DNA from: Achromobacter spanius | GTDB taxonomy: Bacteria > Pseudomonadota > Gammaproteobacteria > Burkholderiales > Burkholderiaceae_B | DNA length: 64,000 bases | Direction of reading: 5' to 3' | Assembly (NCBI RefSeq): GCF_002812705.1 | Contig: NZ_CP025030.1 | Location: 3,472,001 to 3,536,000, forward strand | Shown here: piece by piece, positions 38,924-47,818 of the stretch | Layout: each line of letters opens with the position of its first letter | How positions within the stretch are numbered: position 1 is the stretch's first letter | Program-made: the position numbers and the translations under genes | The notes under the pieces: generated by a model | Database searches by the model: none | Told to the model about the DNA's origin: nothing | Seen by the model: only the letters and a program-made list of their open reading frames with translations

Positions 38924-39706
38924 TCAGACGAATTCCAGCGTGGCCACGACCGGCGCGTGGTCCGACGGCTGCTCGTTGCGGCGCGGTTCCTTGTCAATGA
39001 CGCAGGCCACGCAGCGCTTGATCAGCGGCGCGGACAGCAGCACGTGGTCGATCCGCAGGCCGGCGTTGCGGCGGAAGGCGAATTGCCGGTAGTCCCACCA
39101 CGAAAACGACTTTTCCGGCTGCTCGAACAGGCGGAAGGAATCGGTCAGGCCCAGGTCGAGCAGGGCGCGCAAGGCGGCGCGCTCGGGTTCGGATACCAGC
39201 ACCTGGCCTTCCCACTTTTCGGGGTTGTGCACGTCTTCATCGGCGGGCGCGACGTTGTAGTCACCCAGCACGGCCAGGCGCGGAAACTGCTTGATCTCGT
39301 CGGCCAGCCAATTGCGCATGGCGTCAAACCACGCCAGCTTGTACACGTACTTGTCCGAATCCACCGACTGCCCGTTGGGGCAATACGCGCACACCACGCG
39401 CACGTCGCCTTCAGGGCTGGGAAAGGTCAGCGCCAGCACGCGTTGCTGCGGATCTTCATAGCCGGGAATGTTGCGCACCATCGTCGTGCCCGGCACCCGC
39501 GACACGATCGCGACGCCGTTATAGGTCTTCTGGCCCGCCCAGACGGCGTGGTAGCCGGCTTCCTTGAAAGCCGCCTCGGGAAACTTGTCATCCGTCAGCT
39601 TCAGTTCCTGGATGCACAGTACGTCAACAGGGTTGGCCGCCAGCCAATCCAGCACCTGTGGCAGGCGTACGTTCAAGGAGTTCACGTTCCAGGTGGCGAG
39701 TTTCAT
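38924..39706 (-). CDS. xthA: Exodeoxyribonuclease III
   Basis: A 260-residue AP endonuclease/3'-5' exonuclease for base-excision repair. [20 protein letters not shown] at the start, [13 protein letters not shown] (metal-binding Glu), [18 protein letters not shown] (catalytic Asp and Asn) and the terminal [10 protein letters not shown] (His of the catalytic pair) are all intact. Length is as expected. The ATG at 39706 matches the family N-terminus; the frame opens further upstream without homology. Confidence 0.96.
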   Translation of the reverse strand: MKLATWNVNSLNVRLPQVLDWLAANPVDVLCIQELKLTDDKFPEAAFKEAGYHAVWAGQKTYNGVAIVSRVPGTTMVRNIPGYEDPQQRVLALTFPSPEGDVRVVCAYCPNGQSVDSDKYVYKLAWFDAMRNWLADEIKQFPRLAVLGDYNVAPADEDVHNPEKWEGQVLVSEPERAALRALLDLGLTDSFRLFEQPEKSFSWWDYRQFAFRRNAGLRIDHVLLSAPLIKRCVACVIDKEPRRNEQPSDHAPVVATLEFV

Positions 39707-39884
39707 GATTGTTGTAGACCGTTTGTTTATGCGGTTCTCAGGGGTGCTGCCTTCCAAAAAACCGATCTAGCTACAAATCTGGCTACTCATCCGTGGCGTG
39801 GTTGGCGGGCGCCATGGAGAAGGCCAGATGATACCTGCTGATGCTGCAATCGATCAGGGACTGAACGCTGGCGGCGGCAGTGGC

Positions 39885-41114
39885 TCAATGCGGGACGTGG
39901 GTCTGGTCACGCTGAGATGGCGGCTCCAGGTTGCGTGCGACATCGGCGATATCGTCGCCATGCGTGCTGCGCCAATGGTCGCGCTCGGCGCGGATCCGGC
40001 CGAGGTGGCTGTCGAGGTTGGCTTGGGTCAGTACCACACCGAAAGTGTCGTCGGCGGGGGAACGGTTGGCGATACGCTCAAGTATCCGGTCGCCGATTTC
40101 CTTCTTGAAGTGGAAACCGTCCCAGTAATTGTGCATCTGCGACGCCTTGTCATCCTTGGTCGGCACAGCTTCCGTAGTGACCGCGTTGTAACCGCTGAAA
40201 TCGATAACGGTGATGTTACCGCCGGTCGAAGCGTCGGCGGCGTGCACAAGTCGTCTTTTCCAGTCTTCAAAGACGTTCCACAGCCCAAGTTGCTGCATGC
40301 TTTCCAGCAGCCGCGCATGAGACGGGGAAATGACGATTGTCAGGTCGGCGCCGTCCTGGCGGGCCATGTCCATGATCCTGGCGATTTCCGCAATGCTGTC
40401 GTACCCGTCAGGACGAGTGAAGCTGAAGGCGCGCGACGGCGGCGGCAGAAAAGAGCCTTCACGGATGAAGGTCTCTGCATAGGCGAAGGCTCCGCCGTAG
40501 CCGTATTGCCGGATATGGGCGCTGCGGTAGTTCCATTCGAGCTGGCCGTTGGGCAGGAACGCGTTGGGTTGATCCTGCCCTTGCAATGTCGCCAGACTGG
40601 CGCGTGTCGTGTCCAGTGAAAACAGCGTGGCCAGGTTCAGTTTGCTGATCTGGCGGTTGGGCGAACCGTCCGCCGTCACGTTCAGCAGTTGTTCGTTGAA
40701 GTCCGGCCGGTTGGGCAGATTAGCGTTGAACATGAACAGATCAACGGCCACGACGACGCGCTTTATCCTTCCCGTCGAGCGGGCGTGCTGATAATAGCGG
40801 CGGACCTCGTAGATATTCGCACCGCTCAGGCCCAGGTTGTAGGCGCGCCCGGCCCCGTGCAGGGCGGAGGGATCCAGGCCCGTTTCGGCGGTCGAACTGC
40901 CCAGGATTAGCGCGTCGGGATTGGCCCAGGCGACGGATTTGGCCTTCGCCATCCGCAAATGCTTGGTGACCTCGGGTTTTACCGCGTTGAAGCCGGGGCG
41001 AGAGACCAAGTTGTAGAGGCTGTAGGGGTCGATCACGACGTTGAACGCACCCACGGCGGCCAGAGCCGCCAGCAACAAGGATGATTGGACGATCAGGTAG
41101 TTGCGCGCCGTCAT
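39885..41114 (-). CDS. Membrane-anchored SGNH/AlgX-like protein paired with an MBOAT acyltransferase
   Basis: A 409-residue protein with one N-terminal membrane helix (about 7-25) and a periplasmic domain. LILGSSTAETGLDP about residue 70 resembles block I of SGNH-like enzymes (Gly-x-Ser), and MHNYWDGFHFKKEIGDRIL near 340 gives a D-x-x-H block typical of acetyl-transfer partners of MBOAT proteins. It starts one base after the MBOAT stop. Together they probably acetylate a cell-surface polymer: the MBOAT protein passes acyl groups across the membrane and this one uses them. The acceptor is unknown and no polysaccharide genes are adjacent. Confidence 0.8.
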   Translation of the reverse strand: MTARNYLIVQSSLLLAALAAVGAFNVVIDPYSLYNLVSRPGFNAVKPEVTKHLRMAKAKSVAWANPDALILGSSTAETGLDPSALHGAGRAYNLGLSGANIYEVRRYYQHARSTGRIKRVVVAVDLFMFNANLPNRPDFNEQLLNVTADGSPNRQISKLNLATLFSLDTTRASLATLQGQDQPNAFLPNGQLEWNYRSAHIRQYGYGGAFAYAETFIREGSFLPPPSRAFSFTRPDGYDSIAEIARIMDMARQDGADLTIVISPSHARLLESMQQLGLWNVFEDWKRRLVHAADASTGGNITVIDFSGYNAVTTEAVPTKDDKASQMHNYWDGFHFKKEIGDRILERIANRSPADDTFGVVLTQANLDSHLGRIRAERDHWRSTHGDDIADVARNLEPPSQRDQTHVPH

Positions 41115-41115
41115 G

Positions 41116-42573
41116 TCAGAACTGGTAATAGATGAATTCGGACACGCGACCCATCAGTAACAGGGCAGTGACTCCCAACGCTGCGATGCCGATGGCGTAG
41201 GGCGCGGTGGGTTTCCAAGCCCATCGGTGCGGCAGGGGCGTCGGCTGCGGTCCTTCCGTCTCGACCGGGGTATAGGCGCGGGCAAAGAACTGCTGGGTGT
41301 TGGGCAGTAAGAACGCGATCGCCGCCAGGATGGCCAGTCGGGTAGCGACGTCGGCGGGCAGCGCCTCGGCGATATCCGCCCGCGTCGCGTTAAGGCTGAA
41401 CATCGCTTGCAGCAGATTGCCCGCCGCGTGCAGGTTGTCGGCGCGGAAGAAGACCCAGGCGCAGACTACGGCCACGAACGTCAGCGGCCCGGCCACGATC
41501 CCCGGCATGCGCCGTCCAGAGCCCTGCCAGGCATGGTTGACCAGCAGATAGACACCGTGCAGGCCACCCCACACGATGAAGGTCCAGCCCGCGCCATGCC
41601 AGAGACCTCCCAGCAGCATGGTGAGCATCAGGTTCACGGATCGCCGCGAGGAGCCCTTGCGATTGCCCCCCAACGGAAAGTAGAGATAGTCCCGCAGGAA
41701 GCGCGATAGCGTCATGTGCCAGCGGCGCCAGAATTCAATGATGTTGAGCGCCCGGTAGGGTGAATTGAAATTGACCGGAAAGCGTACGCCGAAAAGATAC
41801 GCCAGGCCGATGGCCATGTCGGAATATCCGGAGAAATCGAAGTACAACTGGAAGGTATATGCGAGGCTGCCAACCCATGCGGCGACGGCGGTCAGCGGCT
41901 TGCCGTCGCGCGCGGCATCGAACACCGGTCCGACATACGGCGCGATGCCATCGGCCAGCACCACTTTCTTGAACAGGCCGATCAGCAGGAAGCCCAAGGC
42001 CACGGCCAGGACTTCGGCGTTGATGCTGTGCCGGCCCAGGCGCGTGAACTGGGACATCATGGCACGGTGGTGCAAAATGGGGCCAGCTACCAGATGCGGA
42101 AAAAACGTCACGAACAGCCCGTAGGCTTCAGGCCTGCGCTCATGTGTCTTGCGCTGGTAGGTATCAACCAGATAGGCGATCTGGGTGAACGTGAAAAAAG
42201 AGATGCCTGGCGGTAGCTCGATATCCAGGCGGGTGCCCGGCGTCAGGCCGAGCAGGGGCGCAAGGTTCTCCACGAGGAAATTGCTGTATTTGAAATAGCC
42301 GAGCAGCAGCAGGTTGCAACCGACAGCGAGGCCAAGTAGTGCTTTGCGATGTCGTTCAGCGTGTTCGATGGCTGCGCCCGAGCCATAGTTGAATAGGGCG
42401 GAGGCCAGCAACAGGGGAATTGCCTCGGCGCTCCAACTACCGTAGAACACCAGCGACGCGACGAATAGCCAGATGATAGCGAGCCGGGTCGCATTGCGCG
42501 CCAACAGGAACCAGCCGACCAGGCAGGTCGCGGGAAGGAAGGCGAACAGGAATTCGTAGGTGTTGAACAGCAT
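41116..42573 (-). CDS. MBOAT family O-acyltransferase (AlgI-like)
   Basis: A 485-residue polytopic membrane protein. It begins MLFNTYEFLFAFLPATCLVG, typical of AlgI/DltB-related proteins, and has PPGISFFTFTQIAYLVDTYQ, the central FWRRWHMTLSRFLRDYLYFP and LLGGLWHGAGWTFIVWGGLH, in which the conserved His of MBOAT enzymes lies. A strong promoter is placed at 42678-42707 upstream. It forms a two-gene operon with the SGNH-like gene. Confidence 0.95.
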   Translation of the reverse strand: MLFNTYEFLFAFLPATCLVGWFLLARNATRLAIIWLFVASLVFYGSWSAEAIPLLLASALFNYGSGAAIEHAERHRKALLGLAVGCNLLLLGYFKYSNFLVENLAPLLGLTPGTRLDIELPPGISFFTFTQIAYLVDTYQRKTHERRPEAYGLFVTFFPHLVAGPILHHRAMMSQFTRLGRHSINAEVLAVALGFLLIGLFKKVVLADGIAPYVGPVFDAARDGKPLTAVAAWVGSLAYTFQLYFDFSGYSDMAIGLAYLFGVRFPVNFNSPYRALNIIEFWRRWHMTLSRFLRDYLYFPLGGNRKGSSRRSVNLMLTMLLGGLWHGAGWTFIVWGGLHGVYLLVNHAWQGSGRRMPGIVAGPLTFVAVVCAWVFFRADNLHAAGNLLQAMFSLNATRADIAEALPADVATRLAILAAIAFLLPNTQQFFARAYTPVETEGPQPTPLPHRWAWKPTAPYAIGIAALGVTALLLMGRVSEFIYYQF

Positions 42574-42677
42574 CTATAGGGGACTTCTTCGCTTCGCAAT
42601 GCGCATGCCAGCCCAGCACCCGAGGGGCGTGGTAGCTTGCGGCGTAAGGGGCGGGGCGCGCGGGTGCGGGCCGCGGA

Positions 42678-42707
42678 ATTATATAGGTCGGTGTATCGGG
42701 GTGTTAA
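42678..42707 (-). promoter_or_regulatory. Sigma-70 promoter of the MBOAT operon
   Basis: On the minus strand, TTAACA (42707-42702) and TATAAT (42683-42678) are separated by 18 bases, giving a near-consensus promoter about 100 bases before the MBOAT start. This is the best-matched sigma-70 promoter I see in the window. Confidence 0.7.
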
Positions 42708-42750
42708 CGTGTCGAATTAATGAGTAGGGTTTCGCGCTAGACACGCCTGA

Positions 42751-43554
42751 TCAACTCTCCGAGCCGCTGTTCAGCATCCGGCTCTTTGCTTTTTCAATAT
42801 GCGCCCGCATGACGTTGCGGGCGCCGTCGGCGTCTTGTTCCTGGATCAGGCGGTAGATGTGGCGGTGTTCGTCGATGGCGGCGCGGGTGCGTTTCCAGGG
42901 TTCGCTGTGTACCAGGTGTCGCATGACGTTGACGGCGTGGCTGACGTCGTATTCCAGCGATTTCAACACTTGCACGAAGCGCTGGTTGCTGGTGGCGGTG
43001 GCGATGGCGCGGTGAAAGCCGTAGTCGTAATGGTGGGCGATGGCGCCGGAGGCGTCGGCCTCTTCGTAGCCGGTCAGCATGCGGTCCATCTCGCGCAGGT
43101 CGTCGCTGCTGCGGCGCAGGGCGGCCAGGTAGGCGCATTCGGGTTCGATCACCATGCGTAGTTCCAGGCCGTCCAGGATGTGGCCGACGCGGCGTGCCGG
43201 GTCGACGGCGGGCATGCCGCCCATCAGGTCGGGCTTGGCGCGGACGTAGGTGCCCGAGCCTCGGATGGAATCCACCAACTGGTCTTCGCGCAAGCGGTCC
43301 AGCGCCTGCCGGACCACCGGGCGGGACACCTCGAACAGCGCGGCCAGTTCCAATTCAGTGGGTAGCTTGTTGCCGGGGGCGATCTTGCCGGTGGCAATCG
43401 CGTAGAACAGGCTTTCATAGACGCGCTCGGCAAAGCGCTCGGCGCGCACATAGCCCAAGCCCGACGCCACGTCCGCCAGCACGTCCAGTTCGGGACGGGG
43501 GCGCGAGGCGGATTCCAGCAGGGAGTCCAATTGGGGGTCACGCACATCGCTCAT
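42751..43554 (-). CDS. GntR family transcriptional regulator (FadR/FCD type)
   Basis: A 267-residue regulator with a winged helix (about 35-105: GKIAPGNKLPTELELAALFE and SRPVVRQALDRLREDQLVDS) and an all-helical FCD domain (about 130-255) with the metal-ligand pattern expected of that fold (Asp and His residues in HHYDYGFHRAIA). Such regulators respond to small organic acids. The gene is divergent from the aldehyde dehydrogenase; two TTGTCA-type palindromes lie between them. Confidence 0.92.
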   Translation of the reverse strand: MSDVRDPQLDSLLESASRPRPELDVLADVASGLGYVRAERFAERVYESLFYAIATGKIAPGNKLPTELELAALFEVSRPVVRQALDRLREDQLVDSIRGSGTYVRAKPDLMGGMPAVDPARRVGHILDGLELRMVIEPECAYLAALRRSSDDLREMDRMLTGYEEADASGAIAHHYDYGFHRAIATATSNQRFVQVLKSLEYDVSHAVNVMRHLVHSEPWKRTRAAIDEHRHIYRLIQEQDADGARNVMRAHIEKAKSRMLNSGSES

Positions 43555-43590
43555 TGGCGCGTTCCTGAAGAGGTTGAAGAAAGCCGAAGG

Positions 43591-43609
43591 TTGTCAGTCG
43601 CCATGACAA
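43591..43609. promoter_or_regulatory. Palindrome TTGTCA-N7-TGACAA upstream of the FCD-GntR gene
   Basis: Perfect six-base arms with a seven-base centre, 37 bases before the GntR start. The half-site shares TGTCA/TGACA with the second palindrome at 43702-43718, so both may be sites for the same regulator. Confidence 0.5.
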
Positions 43610-43701
43610 AAATCGCGGGTGCTAAGCCGGCAGGCAATGGCTTGATATCTAAGGGATTACCCGAATCTGGAGTCAAAAATCCCGAAGCTTAGGAAGAAAG
43701 C

Positions 43702-43718
43702 TGTCAATTCATTTGACA
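43702..43718. promoter_or_regulatory. Palindrome TGTCAA-N5-TTGACA upstream of aldehyde dehydrogenase
   Basis: Perfect six-base arms around TTCAT. The right half, TTGACA, equals a consensus -35 box on the plus strand, so binding here would block transcription toward the aldehyde dehydrogenase. Likely FCD-GntR operator by position. Confidence 0.5.
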
Positions 43719-43737
43719 AGTTAGGGGGGCTCCCTTA

Positions 43738-43793
43738 ATTTGCCTTCATAAGTTTGCCTTCACAAGTTCGCTTTCCTCAGTTTGCTTTACGAC
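43738..43793 (+). repeat. 14-bp degenerate tandem repeat upstream of aldehyde dehydrogenase
   Basis: Four 14-base units: AATTTGCCTTCATA, AGTTTGCCTTCACA, AGTTCGCTTTCCTC and AGTTTGCTTTACGA (43738-43793). Unlike the other arrays in the window this one lies before a gene, about 110 bases from the start codon. Confidence 0.8.
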
Positions 43794-43903
43794 CGTTGCG
43801 TACAGGTATTCGCCACCAGATACGCAGCACATCGCATCACTCACATCGCCCGCGCCTTGACGCGCACCCCAGGCCATTCGGCCGCTACTTTACTCCGCAC
43901 ATC

Positions 43904-45337
43904 GTGACTCAGAAGAACTTTATCGCCAACCAATGGGTGGCTGCTGCCACCGGTGAAACCATCCCCGTCCTGAACCCGTCCGATGGCAAGCCTTTCGAGT
44001 CGATCGCCCGCTCGGGCGAGGCGGATGTCGACCGCGCGGTGCAGGCCGCCCGCCAGGCATTCGAAGGCGAGTGGGGCCAGATGGCGCCCGCCGTGCGCAG
44101 CCGCCTGTTGATGAAGATTGCCTTCGCGCTGCTGGATCGGCAGGAAGAGTTGGCCCAACTGGAATCCGCCGATACCGGCAAGCCCATCAAGCAGGCGCGT
44201 GCCGACGCCGCCGCCGTGGCGCGCTATTTCGAGTTCTATGCCGGCGCCGTCGACAAGCTGCATGGCGAGACCATTCCCTACACCCCGGGCTTCACCGTGC
44301 TGACGGTGCGCGAGGCGCATGGCGTTACCGGCCATATCGTGCCCTGGAACTATCCGCTGCAGATCTTTGGCCGCAGCGTGGGCGCGGCGCTGGCCGCGGG
44401 CAACGCCTGCGTGGTCAAGCCCGCCGAAGATGCGTGCCTGTCGCTGTTGAAGCTGGCCGAGATTGCCGCCGAAGTGGGCCTGCCGGCAGGCGCCCTGAAC
44501 ATCGTGACCGGCTATGGTCACGAAGCCGGCGCCGCCTTGTCCGCGCATCCCGGTATCGACCACATCTCGTTCACGGGTTCGCCGCAGACGGGCAAGATGG
44601 TGGCCCACGCCGCCGCCGACAACCACGTGCCGGTCACCCTGGAACTGGGTGGCAAGTCGCCGCAAATCGTGTTTGACGACGCCGACCTGGACGCCGCCTT
44701 GCCCGTGCTGCTGGCCGCCATCATTCAGAACGCCGGACAGACCTGCTCGGCGGGCAGCCGCGTGCTGATCCAGCGCGGCGTGTACGAAACCGTATTGAAG
44801 CGTTTGTCGGAGGCGTTCGCGGCCACGGTGACCGGCCCCGCCGCGCAAGATCTGGACGTGGGCCCGCTGATCAGCGGCCGCCAGCATGACCGCGTGCGCG
44901 GCTTCCTGGCCGAAGCCGAAGCCGAAGGGCTGAAAGTGGCCGCGCGCGGCACGCTGAAAGAAGGCGCGCCCGAAGCGGGCTATTACCAGCCGCCCGTGCT
45001 GTTCCGCGACGTGCCGCCCAACAGCCGCCTGGCGCAGGAAGAAGTGTTTGGCCCGGTGCTGGCCGCCATGGTGTTCGACACCGAGGAAGAGGCGCTGGAA
45101 ATCGCCAACGGCACGCTGTACGGCCTGGTGGCGGGCGTCTGGACGCGCGACGGCGGCCGTCAGATGCGCCTGGCCCGCAAGCTGCGCGCCGGCCAGGTCT
45201 TCGTGAACAACTACGGCGCGGGCGGCGGCGTGGAACTGCCGTTCGGCGGGTCGCGCCAGTCTGGTTACGGCCGCGAAAAGGGCTTCGAAGCGCTGTACGG
45301 CTTCACCACATTGAAGACCATCGCCATCCGTCATTGA
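43904..45337 (+). CDS. Aldehyde dehydrogenase family protein
   Basis: A 477-residue NAD(P)-dependent aldehyde dehydrogenase. The core motifs are GHIVPWNYPLQIFGRSVGAA (cofactor region), VTLELGGKSPQIVF (catalytic Glu), and AAIIQNAGQTCSAGSRVLIQ (catalytic Cys). A conserved EEVFGPVLAAMVF follows. The GTG at 43904 (VTQKNFIANQWV) matches the family N-terminus but has no ribosome-binding site; the frame stays open another 50 codons upstream. The divergent FCD-type GntR gene is its likely regulator. The aldehyde substrate is unknown. Confidence 0.9.
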   Translation: MTQKNFIANQWVAAATGETIPVLNPSDGKPFESIARSGEADVDRAVQAARQAFEGEWGQMAPAVRSRLLMKIAFALLDRQEELAQLESADTGKPIKQARADAAAVARYFEFYAGAVDKLHGETIPYTPGFTVLTVREAHGVTGHIVPWNYPLQIFGRSVGAALAAGNACVVKPAEDACLSLLKLAEIAAEVGLPAGALNIVTGYGHEAGAALSAHPGIDHISFTGSPQTGKMVAHAAADNHVPVTLELGGKSPQIVFDDADLDAALPVLLAAIIQNAGQTCSAGSRVLIQRGVYETVLKRLSEAFAATVTGPAAQDLDVGPLISGRQHDRVRGFLAEAEAEGLKVAARGTLKEGAPEAGYYQPPVLFRDVPPNSRLAQEEVFGPVLAAMVFDTEEEALEIANGTLYGLVAGVWTRDGGRQMRLARKLRAGQVFVNNYGAGGGVELPFGGSRQSGYGREKGFEALYGFTTLKTIAIRH

Positions 45338-45343
45338 TGGCAG

Positions 45344-45367
45344 GGCGGGTGGCGTTCGCCACCCGCC
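45344..45367 (+). terminator. Hairpin after aldehyde dehydrogenase
   Basis: GGCGGGTGGC (45344-45353) and GCCACCCGCC (45358-45367) form a perfect ten-base stem with a four-base loop, starting seven bases after the stop. No U tract follows, so termination may be weak or Rho-assisted. Confidence 0.55.
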
Positions 45368-45450
45368 TGCTTCGGGGCGGCGCCTGGCAAAATATGGGTT
45401 AACGTTCATGTTTTGCTTCAGGGGCCCGCCGCCCCGTATTCAGGATCCGT

Positions 45451-46155
45451 ATGTTCACCGGTATTGTTCAAGGCACCGCGACGATCGCGAAGATCGCGGA
45501 TCGCGAAGGCCTGCGCACCTTCACGCTGGATTTCCCCCGTGGTTTCTGTGTTGACCTGGCCATTGGCGCCAGCGTGTCGACGGATGGCGTCTGCCTGACC
45601 GTGACCGAGCTGCTGTCCGACAACCAGGCAACGTTCGACGTCATGCTGCAAAGCCTGGCGATCACCACGCTGGGCAGCTACGCCGAGGGCGACCGCGCCA
45701 ACGTCGAACGCGCGGCAAAAGACGGCGCCGAAATCGGCGGGCACCCGCTGTCGGGCCATGTGGACTTCACGTCTGAAGTCGTCATGGTGAAGTCGTCGGA
45801 CACCAACCGGCTGATGCGTTTCAGCATCCCGGAAGCGTTCCGCAAATACGTCTTCGCCAAGGGTTACATCGCCATCAACGGCGCCAGCCTGACCGTGTCC
45901 GAGGTGAACCGCGCCGAAGGCTGGTTTGAAGTGTGGCTCATCCCCGAAACCCGCCGCATGACGGTGTTCGAGGACAAGCAGGTGGGCGATTTCGTGAACA
46001 TTGAAATCGAACGCAGCACGCAGGTGGTGGTCGACACCGTGCGCGAGACGGTGCAGGAAAGCCTGGGCAAGCTGCAGCCGCTGCTGGAAGCCATCTTGAA
46101 GGAAAAGGGCTTGACCCTGGAAGACTTCATCAGCCCCCAGGGCAAGCTGAAATAG
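45451..46155 (+). CDS. ribE: Riboflavin synthase, alpha-subunit family
   Basis: A 234-residue protein with two lumazine-binding barrels. It starts with the canonical MFTGIVQG; barrel 1 has CLTVTEL and IGGHPLSGHV, barrel 2 INGASLTVSEV and WLIPETRRMT. The enzyme dismutates two 6,7-dimethyl-8-ribityllumazine molecules to riboflavin. About 25 residues beyond the usual C-terminus form a charged tail, making it longer than the roughly 213-residue norm. It stands alone, without ribD, ribBA or ribH, and no FMN riboswitch is seen, so it may be a second, divergent copy. AGGA precedes the ATG. Confidence 0.88.
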   Translation: MFTGIVQGTATIAKIADREGLRTFTLDFPRGFCVDLAIGASVSTDGVCLTVTELLSDNQATFDVMLQSLAITTLGSYAEGDRANVERAAKDGAEIGGHPLSGHVDFTSEVVMVKSSDTNRLMRFSIPEAFRKYVFAKGYIAINGASLTVSEVNRAEGWFEVWLIPETRRMTVFEDKQVGDFVNIEIERSTQVVVDTVRETVQESLGKLQPLLEAILKEKGLTLEDFISPQGKLK

Positions 46156-46159
46156 CGCG

Positions 46160-46205
46160 CTGGGGTTCATGCCCGGGGGGTTAAGCCCGGGCTCTCCCAG
46201 GTTTT
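46160..46205 (+). terminator. Terminator between convergent ribE and M81 genes
   Basis: An inner stem GCCCGGG/CCCGGGC (46171-46177, 46186-46192) sits inside outer arms CTGGG/CCCAG (46160-46164, 46196-46200), followed by GTTTT. It starts five bases after the ribE stop and reaches the stop of the convergent M81 gene. Confidence 0.7.
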
Positions 46206-47697
46206 ACCCCTCGAACGGTCGGCCCTGAGGCCGCACGCGGATACCCGGCTGCAAGCGGGTCCAGGGCAGATCCGCGGGGTCGGCCTGCATCGGCCCGGGC
46301 GCCTTGGCCACCAGCACCTCGTGCGCGATGGGCTGGAAGTCGGCGCGAAAATGCACCGAACTCTTCACGACCAGAATCCCCATTTCCTCGGGCTGCACCC
46401 CGCCCACGCGGAACAGGTTGCGGTCCAGCATCTGCGCCTTGCTGGCGCTGACCACCACGCGCACGCCGCCGATTCGCAGGCCGGCCACGGCGCCCAGGTT
46501 CACATCCATCCCGTGCATCATCGGCCCGTCAAAACGCAGCTTGCCGGGCGATAGCGTTTCCACCACGAATTCCCCCGTGAACGGGGCGTCGCCCGCCACG
46601 CCCGACTGCCCACCCAAGCTAAGCGTCACCGTCTGGCCGATGCCGGCGGCGGTGGCGGCGCGCACGGCGTCGGGGTCATAGAGCAGGCCCAGCGCGGCAT
46701 TCTGCGCATCGGCCTCCACCAGTGCGCGCAGCATGCCCGTGGTGTTGGCGTCGCCGCCCGCGCCGGGGTTGTCCTGGGTGTCTGCGATCACGATGGGGCG
46801 CGATGCGCCCGCCGCCAGCGCCTGAGCGCGGCGCACGGCATCGGCGGGTTCCAGGAAGTCGGGCGACCATTCCGGCTCCAGTTCCAGCACCTGCCGATAC
46901 AGCTCGTCGGTAACGTGTTCCACGGCCGCCGCATCGGTGCCGTAGGCCCACACCACCGGGCCGCATTCCGGAAAATCAGCCGCCGGGAAACCGGGCGCGA
47001 ACGACATCGACGTGACCCCTGGCGTCTGCTCCAACTGGGCCAGCGTTTCGTACACGCCTTGCGACGGTTGCAGCATCGTGCACATGCCGTTGATGGGAAT
47101 CAGGAAGGGCAGGCGCCGCACGTGCCGGGTCCAGCGCGAGCCGGCCGCGATACGGGCCAGCAACAGGCGCGCGGCCTGTTCGCCGGTATCCGCCATGTCC
47201 ACATGTGGATAGGTGCGAAAGGCCACCAACGCATCGGCCTCTTGCAGCATCTGCGCGGTGACGTTGGCGTGCAGGTCCAGGCTGGCCACGATGGGCACGT
47301 CCGGCCCCACGATCTGGCGCACCCGCGCCAGCAGTTCGCCTTCGCCATCGTCCAGGTGTTCGGTGACCATCGCGCCGTGCAGGTCCAGGTAGACAGCGTC
47401 GTAGCGGCCCGACCGCGCGGCATCCAGGATTTCGCCGGCAATACGTTCAAACGCGTCGCGCGTGACGTGGGCCGAGGGGCTTGCTCCGGCCCAGATCACG
47501 GGATGCACGCTATGCCCCTGCGCCTGGATGGCGTTGATGAAACCGCCTGCGGGAATGTTGACCGAGCGCAGCGCCAGCACGTCCTGGCCGCGCGCCATGG
47601 CGGGAAAGCCTTCGCCCCGGACAAAGTTGTCGTACCCGGCCTTGGAGGGCGCAAAGGTATTGGTCTCGTGCTGGAAGCCAGCCACCAGGATGTGCAT
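46204..47697 (-). CDS. M81 family metallopeptidase (MlrC-like)
   Basis: A 497-residue protein of the MlrC/DUF1485 family. Family landmarks are the N-terminal VAGFQHETNTFAPSKAGYDN, LDLHGAMVTEHLDDGEGELL, ASLDLHANVTAQM and IVIADTQDNPGAGGDANTTG, which carry the proposed zinc ligands (Asp and His). MlrC of Sphingomonas takes part in microcystin breakdown; most relatives occur in operons for uptake and cleavage of small amides or peptides, so the natural substrate here is unknown. GAGGAAA precedes the ATG. The divergent neighbour is a 46-codon ORF followed by class II aldolase. Confidence 0.92.
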   Translation of the reverse strand: MHILVAGFQHETNTFAPSKAGYDNFVRGEGFPAMARGQDVLALRSVNIPAGGFINAIQAQGHSVHPVIWAGASPSAHVTRDAFERIAGEILDAARSGRYDAVYLDLHGAMVTEHLDDGEGELLARVRQIVGPDVPIVASLDLHANVTAQMLQEADALVAFRTYPHVDMADTGEQAARLLLARIAAGSRWTRHVRRLPFLIPINGMCTMLQPSQGVYETLAQLEQTPGVTSMSFAPGFPAADFPECGPVVWAYGTDAAAVEHVTDELYRQVLELEPEWSPDFLEPADAVRRAQALAAGASRPIVIADTQDNPGAGGDANTTGMLRALVEADAQNAALGLLYDPDAVRAATAAGIGQTVTLSLGGQSGVAGDAPFTGEFVVETLSPGKLRFDGPMMHGMDVNLGAVAGLRIGGVRVVVSASKAQMLDRNLFRVGGVQPEEMGILVVKSSVHFRADFQPIAHEVLVAKAPGPMQADPADLPWTRLQPGIRVRPQGRPFEG

Positions 47698-47818
47698 GTC
47701 GTTTCCTCTTGGATTCAGGTCCGTGAATTTCCGGGTCTGCCGAATTATTGGAGAGGGCGCGGGCTTTCAGCAATAGGGGTCTCCGCGCGCCGGTTCATTT
47801 CCCACGTTGGAAGGAAAG

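Larger units (their letters stand above)
43555..43903. other. Gene-free regulatory stretch between FCD-GntR and aldehyde dehydrogenase
   Basis: These 349 bases contain no ORF with protein character. They hold the palindromes at 43591-43609 and 43702-43718, a 14-bp repeat at 43738-43793, and about 110 bases before the dehydrogenase GTG in which I see no ribosome-binding site or promoter of good quality. Confidence 0.6.
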
